Below, one piece after another: positions 33,993-42,776 of a DNA stretch of 52,929 nucleotides. The number at the start of each line of letters is the position of its first letter. Within the stretch, counting starts at the first letter, position 1. The DNA is taken from assembly GCA_003052455.1 (NCBI GenBank), contig QAPD01000056.1, positions 1-52,929 on the forward strand. The letters are read 5' to 3'. Origin of the DNA: Sphaerisporangium cinnabarinum (GTDB lineage Bacteria; Actinomycetota; Actinomycetes; Actinomycetales; Cellulomonadaceae). The notes beneath the pieces are model-generated. The model saw nothing but the letters and a program-made list of their open reading frames with translations, was not told the origin of the DNA and ran no database searches. The position numbers and the translations under genes were made by a program.

Positions 33993-35192
33993 TCAGTCGA
34001 GGATGCGCAGGGCGATCGTCTGCTCCATCGCGGCCAGCGCCTCGATGACGGCCGGCTCCACGCGCGAGCCGACGTCGGTGACGACGTAGCCGATCTCGCC
34101 GCGCGTGGCGAGGAGCTGGCCCTCGATGTTCGTCCCGTGCTCGGCGAGCGTCGCGTTGACCGCGGCGAGGACGCCGGGGGTGTTGCGGTGCAGGTGCGTG
34201 ATGCGCGTGATGCCCGTCGTCTGCTCGAGCGCGAGGTTGGGCACGTTGACGCTGAGCGTCGTCGAGCCGGTGGTGAGGTAGTCGCGCAGCTTGGCGGACA
34301 CGAACTGCCCGATCGCCTCCTGCGCCTCCTCCGTCGATCCGCCGATGTGCGGGGTGAGGATGACGTTCGGCAGGCCGCGCAGCTCGGAGTCGAACGCGTC
34401 GCCCTTGCGCTTGGGCTCGTGCGGGAAGACGTCGACCGCGGCGCCGGCCACGCGGCCCTCGACGATCGCCTCGCGCAGCGCGCCGTAGTCCACCACGAAC
34501 CCGCGCGACAGGTTGAGGAAGATCGAGCCCTGGCGCATGCGGGCGAACTGCTTGGCGCCGAACAGCCCGGCGTTGCCCTGGCGCCCGTCGACGTGGAGCG
34601 TGACGACGTCGGCCTGCTCGAGCAGCTCGTCGAGCGTGTCCATGCGGCGCGCGTTGCCGAGCGCGAGCTTCTCCGCCGTGTCGTAGAAGACGACCGACAT
34701 GCCGAGGTTCTCGGCGACGACCGAGAGCTGCGTGCCGATGTTGCCGTAGCCGACGATGCCGAGCGTGCGGCCGCGGACCTCGTGCGCACCCTCCGCCGAC
34801 TTGTCCCAGCGACCCTCGTGCAGCGCGCGGTCGCGCTCGGTGAGGCGGCGCGTGAGCGCGATGATCTCCGCGAGCGCGAGCTCGACGACGGAGCGCGTGT
34901 TCTGGAACGGCGCGTTGAACACGGCGACGCCCTGCGTCGCGGCGGAGCGCAGGTCGATCTGGTTCGTGCCGATGCAGAACGCGCCGAGCGCCACCAGGTC
35001 GGGGGCGTTCTCGAGCACGTTCGCCGTGACGTTCGTCTTGGACCGGATGCCGAGCAGGTGGACGCCGTCGAGCGCCTCGATCAGCTCGGACTCGTCGAGG
35101 GCTCCGGTGCGGACGGTGACGTCGATGCCCGCGGCCTCGAGGTTCGAGGCGGCGAGGGGGTGCAGGTTTTCGAGGAGGAGGGCGCGTAGCAC
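33993..35192 (-). CDS. serA: D-3-phosphoglycerate dehydrogenase
   Basis: A 399-residue first enzyme of serine synthesis, oxidising 3-phosphoglycerate. The NAD-binding motif is GIVGYGNIGTQL; catalytic regions are FLNLSRGFVVD, DVFPHEP and TPHIGGSTEEAQEAIG. A C-terminal ACT domain (about 320-399, THLHRNTPGVLAAVNATLAEHGTNIEGQ) suggests allosteric control, usually by serine. It is the short type of about 400 residues like E. coli SerA, not the 530-residue mycobacterial type. GTG 35192 (VLRALLLENLHPLA) matches the family N-terminus. A TTG at 35228 would add 12 residues. Confidence 0.93.
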   Translation of the reverse strand: MLRALLLENLHPLAASNLEAAGIDVTVRTGALDESELIEALDGVHLLGIRSKTNVTANVLENAPDLVALGAFCIGTNQIDLRSAATQGVAVFNAPFQNTRSVVELALAEIIALTRRLTERDRALHEGRWDKSAEGAHEVRGRTLGIVGYGNIGTQLSVVAENLGMSVVFYDTAEKLALGNARRMDTLDELLEQADVVTLHVDGRQGNAGLFGAKQFARMRQGSIFLNLSRGFVVDYGALREAIVEGRVAGAAVDVFPHEPKRKGDAFDSELRGLPNVILTPHIGGSTEEAQEAIGQFVSAKLRDYLTTGSTTLSVNVPNLALEQTTGITRITHLHRNTPGVLAAVNATLAEHGTNIEGQLLATRGEIGYVVTDVGSRVEPAVIEALAAMEQTIALRILD

Positions 35193-35280
35193 GCCCCCAT
35201 GGTGCGCCCGTTCCGCGGTCCGGACCAAACGGGTCTTGACCCTCGGGACGAGGTGAACCCGCGCCCGGACGGGACCTCCG

Positions 35281-37545
35281 TCAGGCCTCGGCCCCCGGTG
35301 CGGCCCCCCGCGCGGCGACTGGCGCGTGGTCCGACGGCGGCGCCGCGATGCCGGCGGGCAGCGGGAGCGTGTGCACGACGACGAGGCGCTGCGTCGGTCG
35401 CGTCATGGCGACGTACAGGTCGGACGCACCCGACGGCCCGGTCGCGACCTCGGCGGGCTCGACGAGCACGACGGCGTCGAACTCCAGGCCCTTGACCTGC
35501 ACGGGGTCGAGCACGACGACCGGGTCCTCGCCGCCCGCGTCGGCGAGCCCGAGCGCGGCCCGCAGCGCGGGGACCGCGGGCGCGGCCGCGACGACGGCGA
35601 CCCGGCCGGACTCCGCGGCGACGAACTCCGCGCGCGCGGCCTCGGCCTCCGCTCGCACCCGTGCCTCGAGCGCGCCCGGTGCCACCGAGACCACGCGCAG
35701 GGCGTCCTCCACGTCGCGCGCGGACGTCAGCGGCGAGACCGGGAGGCCGGCCGCGACGGCCGCGCGTCGGGCCGCGTCCGCGACGGAGGCCGGGGTGCGG
35801 TAGTTGACCGTGAGCTCCGCGAGCCGCCACGCGTCGCGGAAGACCGGGTCGAGCATGCCCTTCCACGACCGGGCGCCCGCGAGCGACGACGTCTGGGCGA
35901 CGTCGCCCACCACCGTGAACGACCGCGTCGGGCACCGGCGCACGAGCATGCGCCACGCCATGGCGGACAGCTCCTGGGCCTCGTCGACCACCACGTGGCC
36001 GTAGGTCCACGTGCGGTCCTGCGCGGCGCGCTCGGCGGTGGTCAGGCGCGGGCCGCTCGCGGTGAACCGCTCGGCGAGCACGTCGGCCCCGACGATCCCG
36101 CCGCCGGCACCGGACGACTCGAGCACCTGCCGCGCGTACTCGAGGTCCTGCGCGCGCTGCGCCGCGCGCGCGGCGGCCTCGGCGCGCTCCGCCTGGTCGT
36201 CCTCGCCGAGCAGCTCCGCGGCCTCGTCGAGGAGCGGGACGTCCGCGGGCGTCCACGGTGCACCCTTCGGCCGCTCGAGCAGCCGCCGGTCCTCGGGCGA
36301 GAGCTCGGGCGCGGCCTCGGCGAGCCGGTGCGGCTTGGTCCACAGGTCCTCGACGAGGCGTTCGGGCGTGAGCGGCAGCCAGGCCAGGTTGAGCGCGACG
36401 CGCACGTCCCGGTGGGAGCGCAGGTCCTCCAGGACGAGCGTGCGGTCCTCGCCGACGAGCGGCTCGCCGAGCTGGCGACCGTACTGCTCGACGAGGCGCG
36501 ACAGCATCTCGCGGACGAACGTGACGCGCGCGAGGTTGTGCGGCTTGTGGGTGCGCCGCGCCTTCGCGATGGCGTCGCGCACGTCGCGGCGCCGGATCAG
36601 GAGGTCGTGGCCGTCGAGCCGGACCGGCACGTCCGCCGCCGGCACGCGCTCGCGCGCGCGCACCGCACGACGCACCGCGCGGGCCATGACCGCCCGGCCC
36701 TTGACGCGCGCGACGCGCGGGTCCTCCTCGCCGTCGGCGACGACGCCCGGCAGGAGGTCGGCGATCGTCGTGCTCACGACGCCGGTCTCGCCGAGCGACG
36801 GCAGCACCTGGTCGATGTAGCGCAGGAAGGAGAGGCTCGGGCCCACGAGCAGCACGCCCGAGCGCTCCAGCAGCCGCCGGTGCGCGTACAGCAGGTAGGC
36901 CGCGCGGTGCAGCGCGACCGCCGTCTTGCCCGTCCCCGGTCCGCCCTGGACGACGAGCGCCCCCGCGAGCTCGGAGCGGATGATCGCGTCCTGCTCCGAC
37001 TGGATGGTGGCGACGATGTCGCCCATGCGCCCCGTGCGGCCCGCCGCCATCGCCGCGAGGAGCGCGCCCTCGCCCGAGAGCGTCGTGCCGGTCACGGCCT
37101 CCGGCGCGTCGAGGTCGAGGAGCTCGTCCTCGAGCCCCGTCACGGCACGACCGCGCGTCACGAGGTGCCGCCGACGCACGACGCCGTCCGGGTGGGCCGC
37201 CGTCGCGCGGTAGAACGCCTGGGCGGCGGGCGCGCGCCAGTCCGTGAGGAGGCTCGAGTGCTCGGCGTCGGTGAGGCCGATGCGCCCGACGTAGCGGAGG
37301 GTGCCGTCGTCGAGGTCGAGCCGGCCGAACGCGAGGCGGTCCTCGACGGCGTCGAGCTGCGCGACGCGGTCCTCGTACAGCGTCGCGAACGCGTCCCGCT
37401 CGCTGCGGTTCTGCGGCGAGCCCGACGGCCCGGAGCGCCGGACCTCGTCGAGACGGGCACGGGCAGCCGCCCGCAGCTCGTCGAGGCGCGCGTAGAGGGT
37501 GTCCACGACCTCCTGCTCGAGCCGGAGCTCGTCGTTGCGTCCCAC
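35281..37545 (-). CDS. helD: HelD-family RNA polymerase-recycling helicase (UvrD-like)
   Basis: A 754-residue superfamily 1 ATPase of the HelD/HelR class, which removes stalled RNA polymerase from DNA; some actinobacterial members protect against rifamycins. The N-terminal coiled-coil (about 1-75, EQEVVDTLYARLDELRAAARARLDEVRR) is the RNAP-channel arm. Walker A GGPGTGKT is at residues 201-208. VVVDEAQELSAMAWRML, FTVVGDVAQTS, NYRTPASV and VQVKGLEFDAVVLVEP follow. ATG 37545 opens the protein (MGRNDELRLEQEVVD). No clear rifamycin-associated element was seen in the 135 bases upstream. Confidence 0.9.
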   Translation of the reverse strand: MGRNDELRLEQEVVDTLYARLDELRAAARARLDEVRRSGPSGSPQNRSERDAFATLYEDRVAQLDAVEDRLAFGRLDLDDGTLRYVGRIGLTDAEHSSLLTDWRAPAAQAFYRATAAHPDGVVRRRHLVTRGRAVTGLEDELLDLDAPEAVTGTTLSGEGALLAAMAAGRTGRMGDIVATIQSEQDAIIRSELAGALVVQGGPGTGKTAVALHRAAYLLYAHRRLLERSGVLLVGPSLSFLRYIDQVLPSLGETGVVSTTIADLLPGVVADGEEDPRVARVKGRAVMARAVRRAVRARERVPAADVPVRLDGHDLLIRRRDVRDAIAKARRTHKPHNLARVTFVREMLSRLVEQYGRQLGEPLVGEDRTLVLEDLRSHRDVRVALNLAWLPLTPERLVEDLWTKPHRLAEAAPELSPEDRRLLERPKGAPWTPADVPLLDEAAELLGEDDQAERAEAAARAAQRAQDLEYARQVLESSGAGGGIVGADVLAERFTASGPRLTTAERAAQDRTWTYGHVVVDEAQELSAMAWRMLVRRCPTRSFTVVGDVAQTSSLAGARSWKGMLDPVFRDAWRLAELTVNYRTPASVADAARRAAVAAGLPVSPLTSARDVEDALRVVSVAPGALEARVRAEAEAARAEFVAAESGRVAVVAAAPAVPALRAALGLADAGGEDPVVVLDPVQVKGLEFDAVVLVEPAEVATGPSGASDLYVAMTRPTQRLVVVHTLPLPAGIAAPPSDHAPVAARGAAPGAEA

Positions 37546-37672
37546 GCTGTCCCTTCCTCGACCTGCGGCGCGCCGCTCGCGCGGCCGTCCATTATGGCGT
37601 ACGACCGCCGTCCGGGGGACCGGCGCCCGGCGCGTCCCGGACCCGTGACCGGGCCGGACGCGCGCCTGCGGC

Positions 37673-37678
37673 TAGGAT
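37673..37678 (+). promoter_or_regulatory. -10 hexamer TAGGAT of the signalling operon
   Basis: The predicted transcription start is near 37685. This excludes the in-frame GTG 37680 as the start of the phosphatase gene and places the leader-peptide ATG (37687) at the very 5' end of the RNA. Confidence 0.55.
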
Positions 37679-37686
37679 CGTGGCCC

Positions 37687-37716
37687 ATGGCGACCAGAGG
37701 GGAGCGGGCGTCGTGA
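37687..37716 (+). CDS. putative nine-residue leader peptide before the receiver-PP2C gene
   Basis: ATG 37687 opens a short frame, MATRGERAS, stopping with a TGA that overlaps the GTG start of the phosphatase gene (GTGA). It begins one to three bases from the predicted transcription start. Translation of this ORF would deliver ribosomes directly to the phosphatase start. It may be chance, since it is only nine codons. Confidence 0.35.
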   Translation: MATRGERAS

Positions 37717-39041
37717 CCGGGAGCGAGCGTCGAGCCCCGGGCCGACCCTCCGCGCGCGGCGACGACGCCGCCGGACCGGACCAGACGCACTCCGCGCGCG
37801 CCGTGCTCGCCCCGACGGACGAGCTCCGGATCCTGCTCGTGGAGGACGACGACGGCGACGCGATCCTCGTCGAGGAGCTGCTGGCGGACGGCGACCTCAA
37901 GGTCGAGCTGCACCGCGCGACGACCCTCGACGGCGCCCTCGAGATGGTCGCGTCCCACGACGTCGACTGCGTCCTGCTGGACCTGGGCCTGCCCGACTCC
38001 GTGGGCCTGTCCGCCGTCGAGCGCGTGCGTGCCGGGTCGCGGCCGCCGGCGCTCGTCGTCCTGACCGGCCACTCGGGCATCGACCTCGGGGTGCAGGCGG
38101 TCGCCGCGGGCGCGGACGACTACCTCGTCAAGGGCGAGGTCGACGGCGACCTGCTCGGGCGGTCGGTGCGCTACGCGATCCAGCGGCGCATGTCCGTCGA
38201 GCAGCAGCGCGCGCTGTACCGCAGCGAGGTCCGCGCGGCCGAGACGGCACGCCTCGAGCGCGCGCTCCTGCCGACCCCGCTCGTGCAGGACGACCGGCTC
38301 GACGTCATGGTGGGCTACGTGCCCGGCGGCAACGGCCTGCTCGGCGGCGACTTCTTCGACGCGGTCGAACGCCCGGACGGGACCGTCCTGTGCGTCATCG
38401 GGGACGTCGCCGGGCACGGCCCGGACGAGGCCGCGCTCGGTGCGACGCTGCGCACGGCCTGGCGCACCATCGTCCTCAGCGACACCCAGCCGGAGGCGAT
38501 CCTGCCGCTGCTCGAGCGCGTGCTCGTGCCCGAGCGCGCGCGGCCGGAGGTGTTCGTCACGCTGTGCCAGGTCGTCGTCTCGGCGGACCGTCGCAGCGCC
38601 GAGGTGTACCTGGCGGGACACCTCGCGCCGCTGCTCCTGCGCGACACGGCGTCGGAGATCACGCCGACCGCCCGCGGCCGCGCCCTGGGCATCCCGGTCG
38701 CGGGCGGGTGGACGTCGCAGCCGGTCGAGCTCGGCGAGCGCTGGGCGCTCATGCTCTACACCGACGGCCTCGTCGAGGCGACCGTCGCGGGCGCCGGGGC
38801 GGGCGACGCGCGCACCCGCCCCGAGCGCGTCGGCGTCGACGGCCTGCGCCGCGCCGTGGACAGCGCCCTGGAGCAGGGCGTCGAGGGCGTCGTCGAGCGG
38901 GTCTTCCGTCGCGTGCGCGACCTCCACGGCGGCCCGCTCGCCGACGACGCGGCACTCCTCGTCCTCGGGTGGGGCGGCGACGGCAGCTCCCCGGGCGAGC
39001 GGTCGGCGACCCTCGCGGACTCGGACGAGTGGGCCCGGTGA
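37713..39041 (+). CDS. Response regulator with PP2C-type (SpoIIE) phosphatase output
   Basis: A 442-residue protein. An N-terminal disordered stretch (1-35) leads to a receiver domain (about 37-155). The acidic pocket is EDDD (44-47), the phospho-acceptor is Asp90 (VLLDLGLPD), and the conserved Lys is in YLVKGE. A helical linker ([29 protein letters not shown]) leads to the SpoIIE/RsbU-like PP2C domain with [21 protein letters not shown] and [11 protein letters not shown]. Such proteins usually control anti-sigma-factor antagonists. GTG 37713 follows GAGGGGAG at 37697-37704 and overlaps a short leader ORF. The stop overlaps the kinase start (GTGA). Confidence 0.9.
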   Translation: MTGSERRAPGRPSARGDDAAGPDQTHSARAVLAPTDELRILLVEDDDGDAILVEELLADGDLKVELHRATTLDGALEMVASHDVDCVLLDLGLPDSVGLSAVERVRAGSRPPALVVLTGHSGIDLGVQAVAAGADDYLVKGEVDGDLLGRSVRYAIQRRMSVEQQRALYRSEVRAAETARLERALLPTPLVQDDRLDVMVGYVPGGNGLLGGDFFDAVERPDGTVLCVIGDVAGHGPDEAALGATLRTAWRTIVLSDTQPEAILPLLERVLVPERARPEVFVTLCQVVVSADRRSAEVYLAGHLAPLLLRDTASEITPTARGRALGIPVAGGWTSQPVELGERWALMLYTDGLVEATVAGAGAGDARTRPERVGVDGLRRAVDSALEQGVEGVVERVFRRVRDLHGGPLADDAALLVLGWGGDGSSPGERSATLADSDEWAR

Positions 39042-40708
39042 GCGCGGCGGGCGACCGCAGGCGCGCGGGCGAGCGTCGCGCCCCGACGCTGCGGCGCCGG
39101 CTCGGCTGGGCCCTCGTCGTCGCCGGCGTCATCCTCCTGGGCGTGCTCGCGACGTCCGCGATCGCCCTCTCGCGCGTCCTGACGATCCAGACGGACGTGA
39201 CCGGGCCCTTCTTCGACGCCGTCACGCAGGCGGACGGCGCGTACGTGGGCCTGCTCGACGCCGAGGTCGCCGTGCGCGCGTACGTCGCCACGGGCGACGA
39301 CACGGCGCTCGAGGCCTACACGCGCGCCGTGGAGGTCGACGCCGCCGGCGTCGTCCCGGACGCCGGGCTGGTCGACCGCCTCGACCTCGACGACGAGCTC
39401 GCCGCCGCACGGGCGCAGGCCGAGTCCTCCGTGCGCGCCTGGGTCTCCGAGTACGCCGAGCGGGCGATCGCGACGACCGAGCAGGACGGCCCGGGGCGGG
39501 TCCGCGCCGTCGACCAGGCGCGCGGGAGCGAGCTCTTCGGGGCGGCGCGTGCGGACACCGCGCGGTACGACGACGCGCTCCGTGCCGAGCGCGTCGAGCG
39601 TCTCGACGCGCTCGACCGGTGGAGCCGCGCCCTGTTCGGGAGCGTGCTCGTCCTCGTCGGCTCGGCGCTCGCGGTGGGCATCATCCTGTGGGTCTGCCTC
39701 AAGCGCTGGGTGACCGAGCCGATGGCGGAGCTCGCGCACCGCGTGCGGCTCGTGAGCTCCGGGAGCCTCGACGAGCCGGTCGTCACGTCCGGGCCCGCCG
39801 AGATCGCGGACCTCGCGCAGGACGTCGAGCACATGCGCGTCGAGCTCGTGAACCAGGTCGCGGAGATCAAGGCGTCGCACGAGGACGCGGCGCGCTCGCA
39901 CGAGCTGCTCGCCGAGCAGGCGCGCGAGCTGGAGCGCTCGAACCGCGACCTGGAGCAGTTCGCGTACGTCGCCTCGCACGACCTCCAGGAGCCGCTGCGC
40001 AAGGTCGCGAGCTTCACGCAGCTCCTCAAGAAGCGCTACGGGGGCGAGCTCGACGACCGTGCCGACCAGTACATCGACTTCGCGGTCGACGGCGCGAAGC
40101 GCATGCAGCGCCTCATCCAGGACCTGCTCGGGTTCTCCCGCGTCGGCCGGACGGGCACCGAGCGCGTCGACGTCGACCTCGAGCACGAGCTCCGGGGCGT
40201 GCTCGAGGACTTCTCCGAGAAGATCGCGGAGTCCGGGGCGCGCGTCACGCACGACCCCCTCCCCGTCGTCGTGGGGGAGCAGGCGCTCCTGCACCAGCTG
40301 CTCGCGAACCTCGTCGGCAACGCGCTGAAGTTCCGTCACCCCGACCGGCCGCCCGTCGTGCACGTGGGCGTGCTCGCGCGCGACACCCACTGGGAGCTGT
40401 CGGTCGAGGACAACGGGATCGGCATCGACCCGCAGTACGCCGACCGCGTGTTCGTCATCTTCCAGCGCCTGCACGCCAAGGACGTCTACGAGGGCACGGG
40501 CATCGGCCTGGCGCTGTGCAAGCGCATCGTCGAGTACCACGGCGGGCGCATCTGGATCGAGCCGCGCGAGGGCGGGACGACCATCCGCTTCACGCTCGCC
40601 CACGCCTACGTGCAGGCGCAGGTCGGCTACGCTCGCTCCGACCCCGGCGGCGCCGGTCCGGACGCCCCGGCCCCCGCGCGCCCCGACGACGAGGAGAGCC
40701 CCGCATGA
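39038..40708 (+). CDS. Membrane sensor histidine kinase (CHASE3-like/HAMP)
   Basis: A 556-residue kinase. TM1 is about 22-45; an extracytoplasmic helical domain of about 150 residues resembles CHASE3; TM2 is about 198-220; HAMP follows (about 221-273); then a coiled coil. The DHp phospho-acceptor is His314 in [17 protein letters not shown]. The HATPase domain has LVGNALKFR (N box), [43 protein letters not shown] and [19 protein letters not shown] kinases are related to phytochrome-type kinases that partner with Rcp1-like receivers, as encoded next. The GTG start overlaps the phosphatase stop; the stop overlaps the receiver start (ATGA). Confidence 0.92.
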   Translation: MSAAGDRRRAGERRAPTLRRRLGWALVVAGVILLGVLATSAIALSRVLTIQTDVTGPFFDAVTQADGAYVGLLDAEVAVRAYVATGDDTALEAYTRAVEVDAAGVVPDAGLVDRLDLDDELAAARAQAESSVRAWVSEYAERAIATTEQDGPGRVRAVDQARGSELFGAARADTARYDDALRAERVERLDALDRWSRALFGSVLVLVGSALAVGIILWVCLKRWVTEPMAELAHRVRLVSSGSLDEPVVTSGPAEIADLAQDVEHMRVELVNQVAEIKASHEDAARSHELLAEQARELERSNRDLEQFAYVASHDLQEPLRKVASFTQLLKKRYGGELDDRADQYIDFAVDGAKRMQRLIQDLLGFSRVGRTGTERVDVDLEHELRGVLEDFSEKIAESGARVTHDPLPVVVGEQALLHQLLANLVGNALKFRHPDRPPVVHVGVLARDTHWELSVEDNGIGIDPQYADRVFVIFQRLHAKDVYEGTGIGLALCKRIVEYHGGRIWIEPREGGTTIRFTLAHAYVQAQVGYARSDPGGAGPDAPAPARPDDEESPA

Positions 40709-41145
40709 GCCACGGCAGCAAGCCGATCGACGTCCTCCTGGTGGAGGACGACCCGGGCGACGTGCTCATGACCCGCGAGGCGTTCGAGGACCACAAGGTC
40801 ACCAACCGCCTCTCGGTGGTGTCCGACGGCGTGAGCGCGCTGCAGTTCCTGCGCAAGGAGGGCGAGCACGCGGGCGCTCCGACGCCCGACCTCATCCTCC
40901 TCGACCTCAACCTGCCCCGGATGGACGGGCGCGAGGTCCTCGCCGAGCTCAAGGCCGACGACGCGCTGCGCAAGATCCCTGTCGTGGTGCTCACGACGTC
41001 GGAGGCCGAGGAGGACGTGGTGCGCAGCTACTCGCTGCACGCCAACGCCTACGTCACCAAGCCGGTCGACTTCGACCGGTTCATCGACGTCGTGCGGCAG
41101 ATCGACGACTTCTTCGTCTCCGTGGTGCGGCTCCCCGGTCGCTGA
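40705..41145 (+). CDS. Stand-alone receiver domain (Rcp1-like response regulator)
   Basis: A 146-residue single receiver: [18 protein letters not shown] (acidic pocket Glu14-Asp16), Asp67 phospho-acceptor ([17 protein letters not shown]), the Thr in [12 protein letters not shown], and the Lys in [10 protein letters not shown]. No output domain is present, so it acts by protein contact or as a phosphate shuttle. The N-terminus ([13 protein letters not shown]) and the long C-terminal [19 protein letters not shown] match the Rcp1 group. ATGA overlap with the kinase gene implies equal expression. It may relay phosphate between the kinase and the receiver-PP2C protein. Confidence 0.92.
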   Translation: MSHGSKPIDVLLVEDDPGDVLMTREAFEDHKVTNRLSVVSDGVSALQFLRKEGEHAGAPTPDLILLDLNLPRMDGREVLAELKADDALRKIPVVVLTTSEAEEDVVRSYSLHANAYVTKPVDFDRFIDVVRQIDDFFVSVVRLPGR

Positions 41146-41157
41146 GCGCCGGCACCG

Positions 41158-41185
41158 CCCGGCCGGGAATGATCCCCGGCCCGGG
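41158..41185 (+). terminator. possible terminator of the signalling operon
   Basis: GGCCGGG at 41161-41167 pairs with CCCGGCC at 41175-41181 around an AT-containing seven-base loop. Flanking CCC and GGG can extend the stem past a bulge. Confidence 0.5.
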
Positions 41186-41256
41186 TCGCGTTACCTCGTC
41201 AGGCCCGCAGCGCGCCACCGGCGGCGCACGGGCGAAGGACGTGACGAGGAGGATGC

Positions 41257-42183
41257 ATGCTGGACCCTCGCGGGATCTACGAGCTCGACGAGCAGGCCGT
41301 GGCGCGCCTGTGGCTCACGCCGCCCGAGGCGGGCTCCGGGCCGGTGCTGCTGCACGCGGTCGCGGGGTTCGTCGACGCGGGCAGCGCGGGAGAGGTGGCC
41401 GTCGACCACCTGCTGGAGATCGGTGAGGTCACCCGCCTGGTGACGTTCGACGCCGACCAGCTGATCGACTACCGCTCGAAGCGGGCCACGATGACCTTCA
41501 GCACGGACCGCTGGTCCGACTACGACGAGCCGTACCTCGTCGTCGACCACGTGCGCGACGCCGAGGGCACGGGCTTCCTGCTCCTGCACGGCGCCGAGCC
41601 CGACGTCCAGTGGGAGCGCGTGGTCGCCGCGGTGCGCGACGTCGTCGAACGCCTGGGCGTCTCGCTCGTCGTCGGCTTCCACGGCATCCCGATGGGCATC
41701 CCGCACACGCGGCCGCTCTCGGTGACGGCGCACGCGACGCGCCCCGAGCTGCTCGGTGAGCACACGTCGTGGTTCGGGACGGTCAAGGTCCCGGCGAGCC
41801 TCGCCGCGCTCCTCGAGCTGCGGCTCGGCCGCGCGGGCCACGACGCCGTCGGCTACACCGTGCACGTGCCGCACTACCTCGCCCAGTCGTCGTACCCCCC
41901 GGCAGCGGTCGTCGCGCTCGAGCACGTCCAGCGCGTGACGGGCCTCGACCTCGCCACGGGCGGCCTCGCGGAGGCGGTCCAGGACGCGAAGACCGAGGTC
42001 GAGCGCCAGGTGCGCGACTCCGAGGAGGTCGCGGCGGTCGTCCGGGCGCTCGAGGAGCAGTACGACGCCTTCGCCCGCTCGGTCGGGCGCACGAGCCTGC
42101 TCGCCGAGTCGGCGCCGATCCCCACGGCCGACGAGCTCGGCGCGGAGTTCGAGCGCTTCCTCGCGCAGCAGTCGGGCGAGTGA
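41257..42183 (+). CDS. PAC2 family protein (proteasome-assembly-chaperone-like)
   Basis: A 308-residue PAC2-fold protein common in actinobacteria, related by fold to archaeal and eukaryotic proteasome assembly chaperones. Its bacterial function is unknown. Typical blocks are LLHAVAGFVDAGSAGEVAVDHLL, LVTFDADQLIDYRSKRATMTF, GFLLLHGAEPDVQWERVV, VVGFHGIPMGIPHTRPLSVTAHATRPEL and GYTVHVPHYLAQSSYPPAAVVALEHV. The C-terminal about 60 residues are helical and charged. ATG 41257 follows GAGGAGG. No proteasome genes are nearby in this window. Confidence 0.9.
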   Translation: MLDPRGIYELDEQAVARLWLTPPEAGSGPVLLHAVAGFVDAGSAGEVAVDHLLEIGEVTRLVTFDADQLIDYRSKRATMTFSTDRWSDYDEPYLVVDHVRDAEGTGFLLLHGAEPDVQWERVVAAVRDVVERLGVSLVVGFHGIPMGIPHTRPLSVTAHATRPELLGEHTSWFGTVKVPASLAALLELRLGRAGHDAVGYTVHVPHYLAQSSYPPAAVVALEHVQRVTGLDLATGGLAEAVQDAKTEVERQVRDSEEVAAVVRALEEQYDAFARSVGRTSLLAESAPIPTADELGAEFERFLAQQSGE

Positions 42184-42485
42184 CGGCGCCCGCGGCCCCG
42201 CCGGGGAGTATGTGCCGAAAAATCAGCACGAGCGAGCCCGTTCTCCATGGCGGACCTGACGTGGTCCATGCCACACTGTGACCCGTTGCAGTGACGTACT
42301 TGCGCACGACCCGGTGCAGGGCTGGTACGTGGGTCCGCCCGGCGGGGTGGTCCGGCGTCGGGCCTGCCGGCCGCACACGGCCGGGCACCGGCGAAGGACG
42401 TGGGACATGGCATTGCGGCGCACGGGGGTGGACGAAGGGTCCGCCTGCTGATGTCCCCGGATGGACAGAAGGTCAGAGGAACAGC
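42184..42485 (+). other. cold-shock gene leader and promoter region, 302 bases
   Basis: This stretch between the PAC2 and cold-shock genes contains no supported gene longer than 15 codons. It holds an AT-richer patch (CCGAAAAATCAGCAC near 42214), possible promoter elements (TTGCGC at 42300-42305 with TGGTAC at 42323-42328, weak), and two small overlapping ORFs before the csp start. Long structured leaders are usual for cold-shock genes and allow control of mRNA stability and translation by temperature. Confidence 0.5.
42407..42451 (+). CDS. putative 14-residue uORF in the cold-shock leader
   Basis: ATG 42407 has AAGGA eight bases upstream and encodes [14 protein letters not shown]. Its stop forms TGATG with a second ATG at 42451, whose frame ([17 protein letters not shown]) runs out of frame across the csp start and stops at 42504. 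Translation here would affect access to the csp ribosome site. The ORFs are short and unverified. Confidence 0.3.
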   Translation: MALRRTGVDEGSAC

Positions 42486-42689
42486 ATGGCGCAGGGTTCT
42501 GTGAAGTGGTTCAACGCCGAGAAGGGCTTCGGCTTCATCGCGCAGGACGGCGGCGGTGCCGACGTCTTCGTGCACTACTCGGCGATCGAGTCGAACGGGT
42601 ACCGCACGCTCGACGAGGCGCAGCGGGTCGAGTTCGAGATCACCCAGGGGCCGAAGGGCCCGCAGGCGGAGAAGGTCCGCCCGCTCTGA
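42486..42689 (+). CDS. Cold-shock protein (CspA family)
   Basis: A 67-residue cold-shock domain protein, an RNA chaperone. It shows [20 protein letters not shown] with RNP1 (KGFGFI) and RNP2 (VFVHYSAI), ending [20 protein letters not shown]. The length and motifs are canonical for the actinobacterial CspA type. ATG 42486 follows AGAGGA. It has a long leader with small ORFs and a strong terminator. Confidence 0.96.
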   Translation: MAQGSVKWFNAEKGFGFIAQDGGGADVFVHYSAIESNGYRTLDEAQRVEFEITQGPKGPQAEKVRPL

Positions 42690-42735
42690 CGTCCACGACG
42701 TCCTGCGGTCGGGCCACCCGGTCGTAGCAGCAGCG

Positions 42736-42771
42736 CAGGAGCCGCGTCCCCGCCCGGGGGCGCGGCTCCTG
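42736..42771. terminator. bidirectional terminator between csp and the spermidine-synthase-like gene
   Basis: CAGGAGCCGCG pairs with CGCGGCTCCTG (11 bp), and the inner CCCC/GGGG can pair too. The flanking genes converge. Confidence 0.8.
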
Positions 42772-42776
42772 GAGTG

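Noticed and set aside
41231-42403. Shared GGCGAAGGACGTG string before the PAC2 and cold-shock genes as a common operator
   Set aside because: Only 13 bases match, in two copies, and they overlap ribosome-site-like sequence; chance or a shared Shine-Dalgarno context is enough to explain it.
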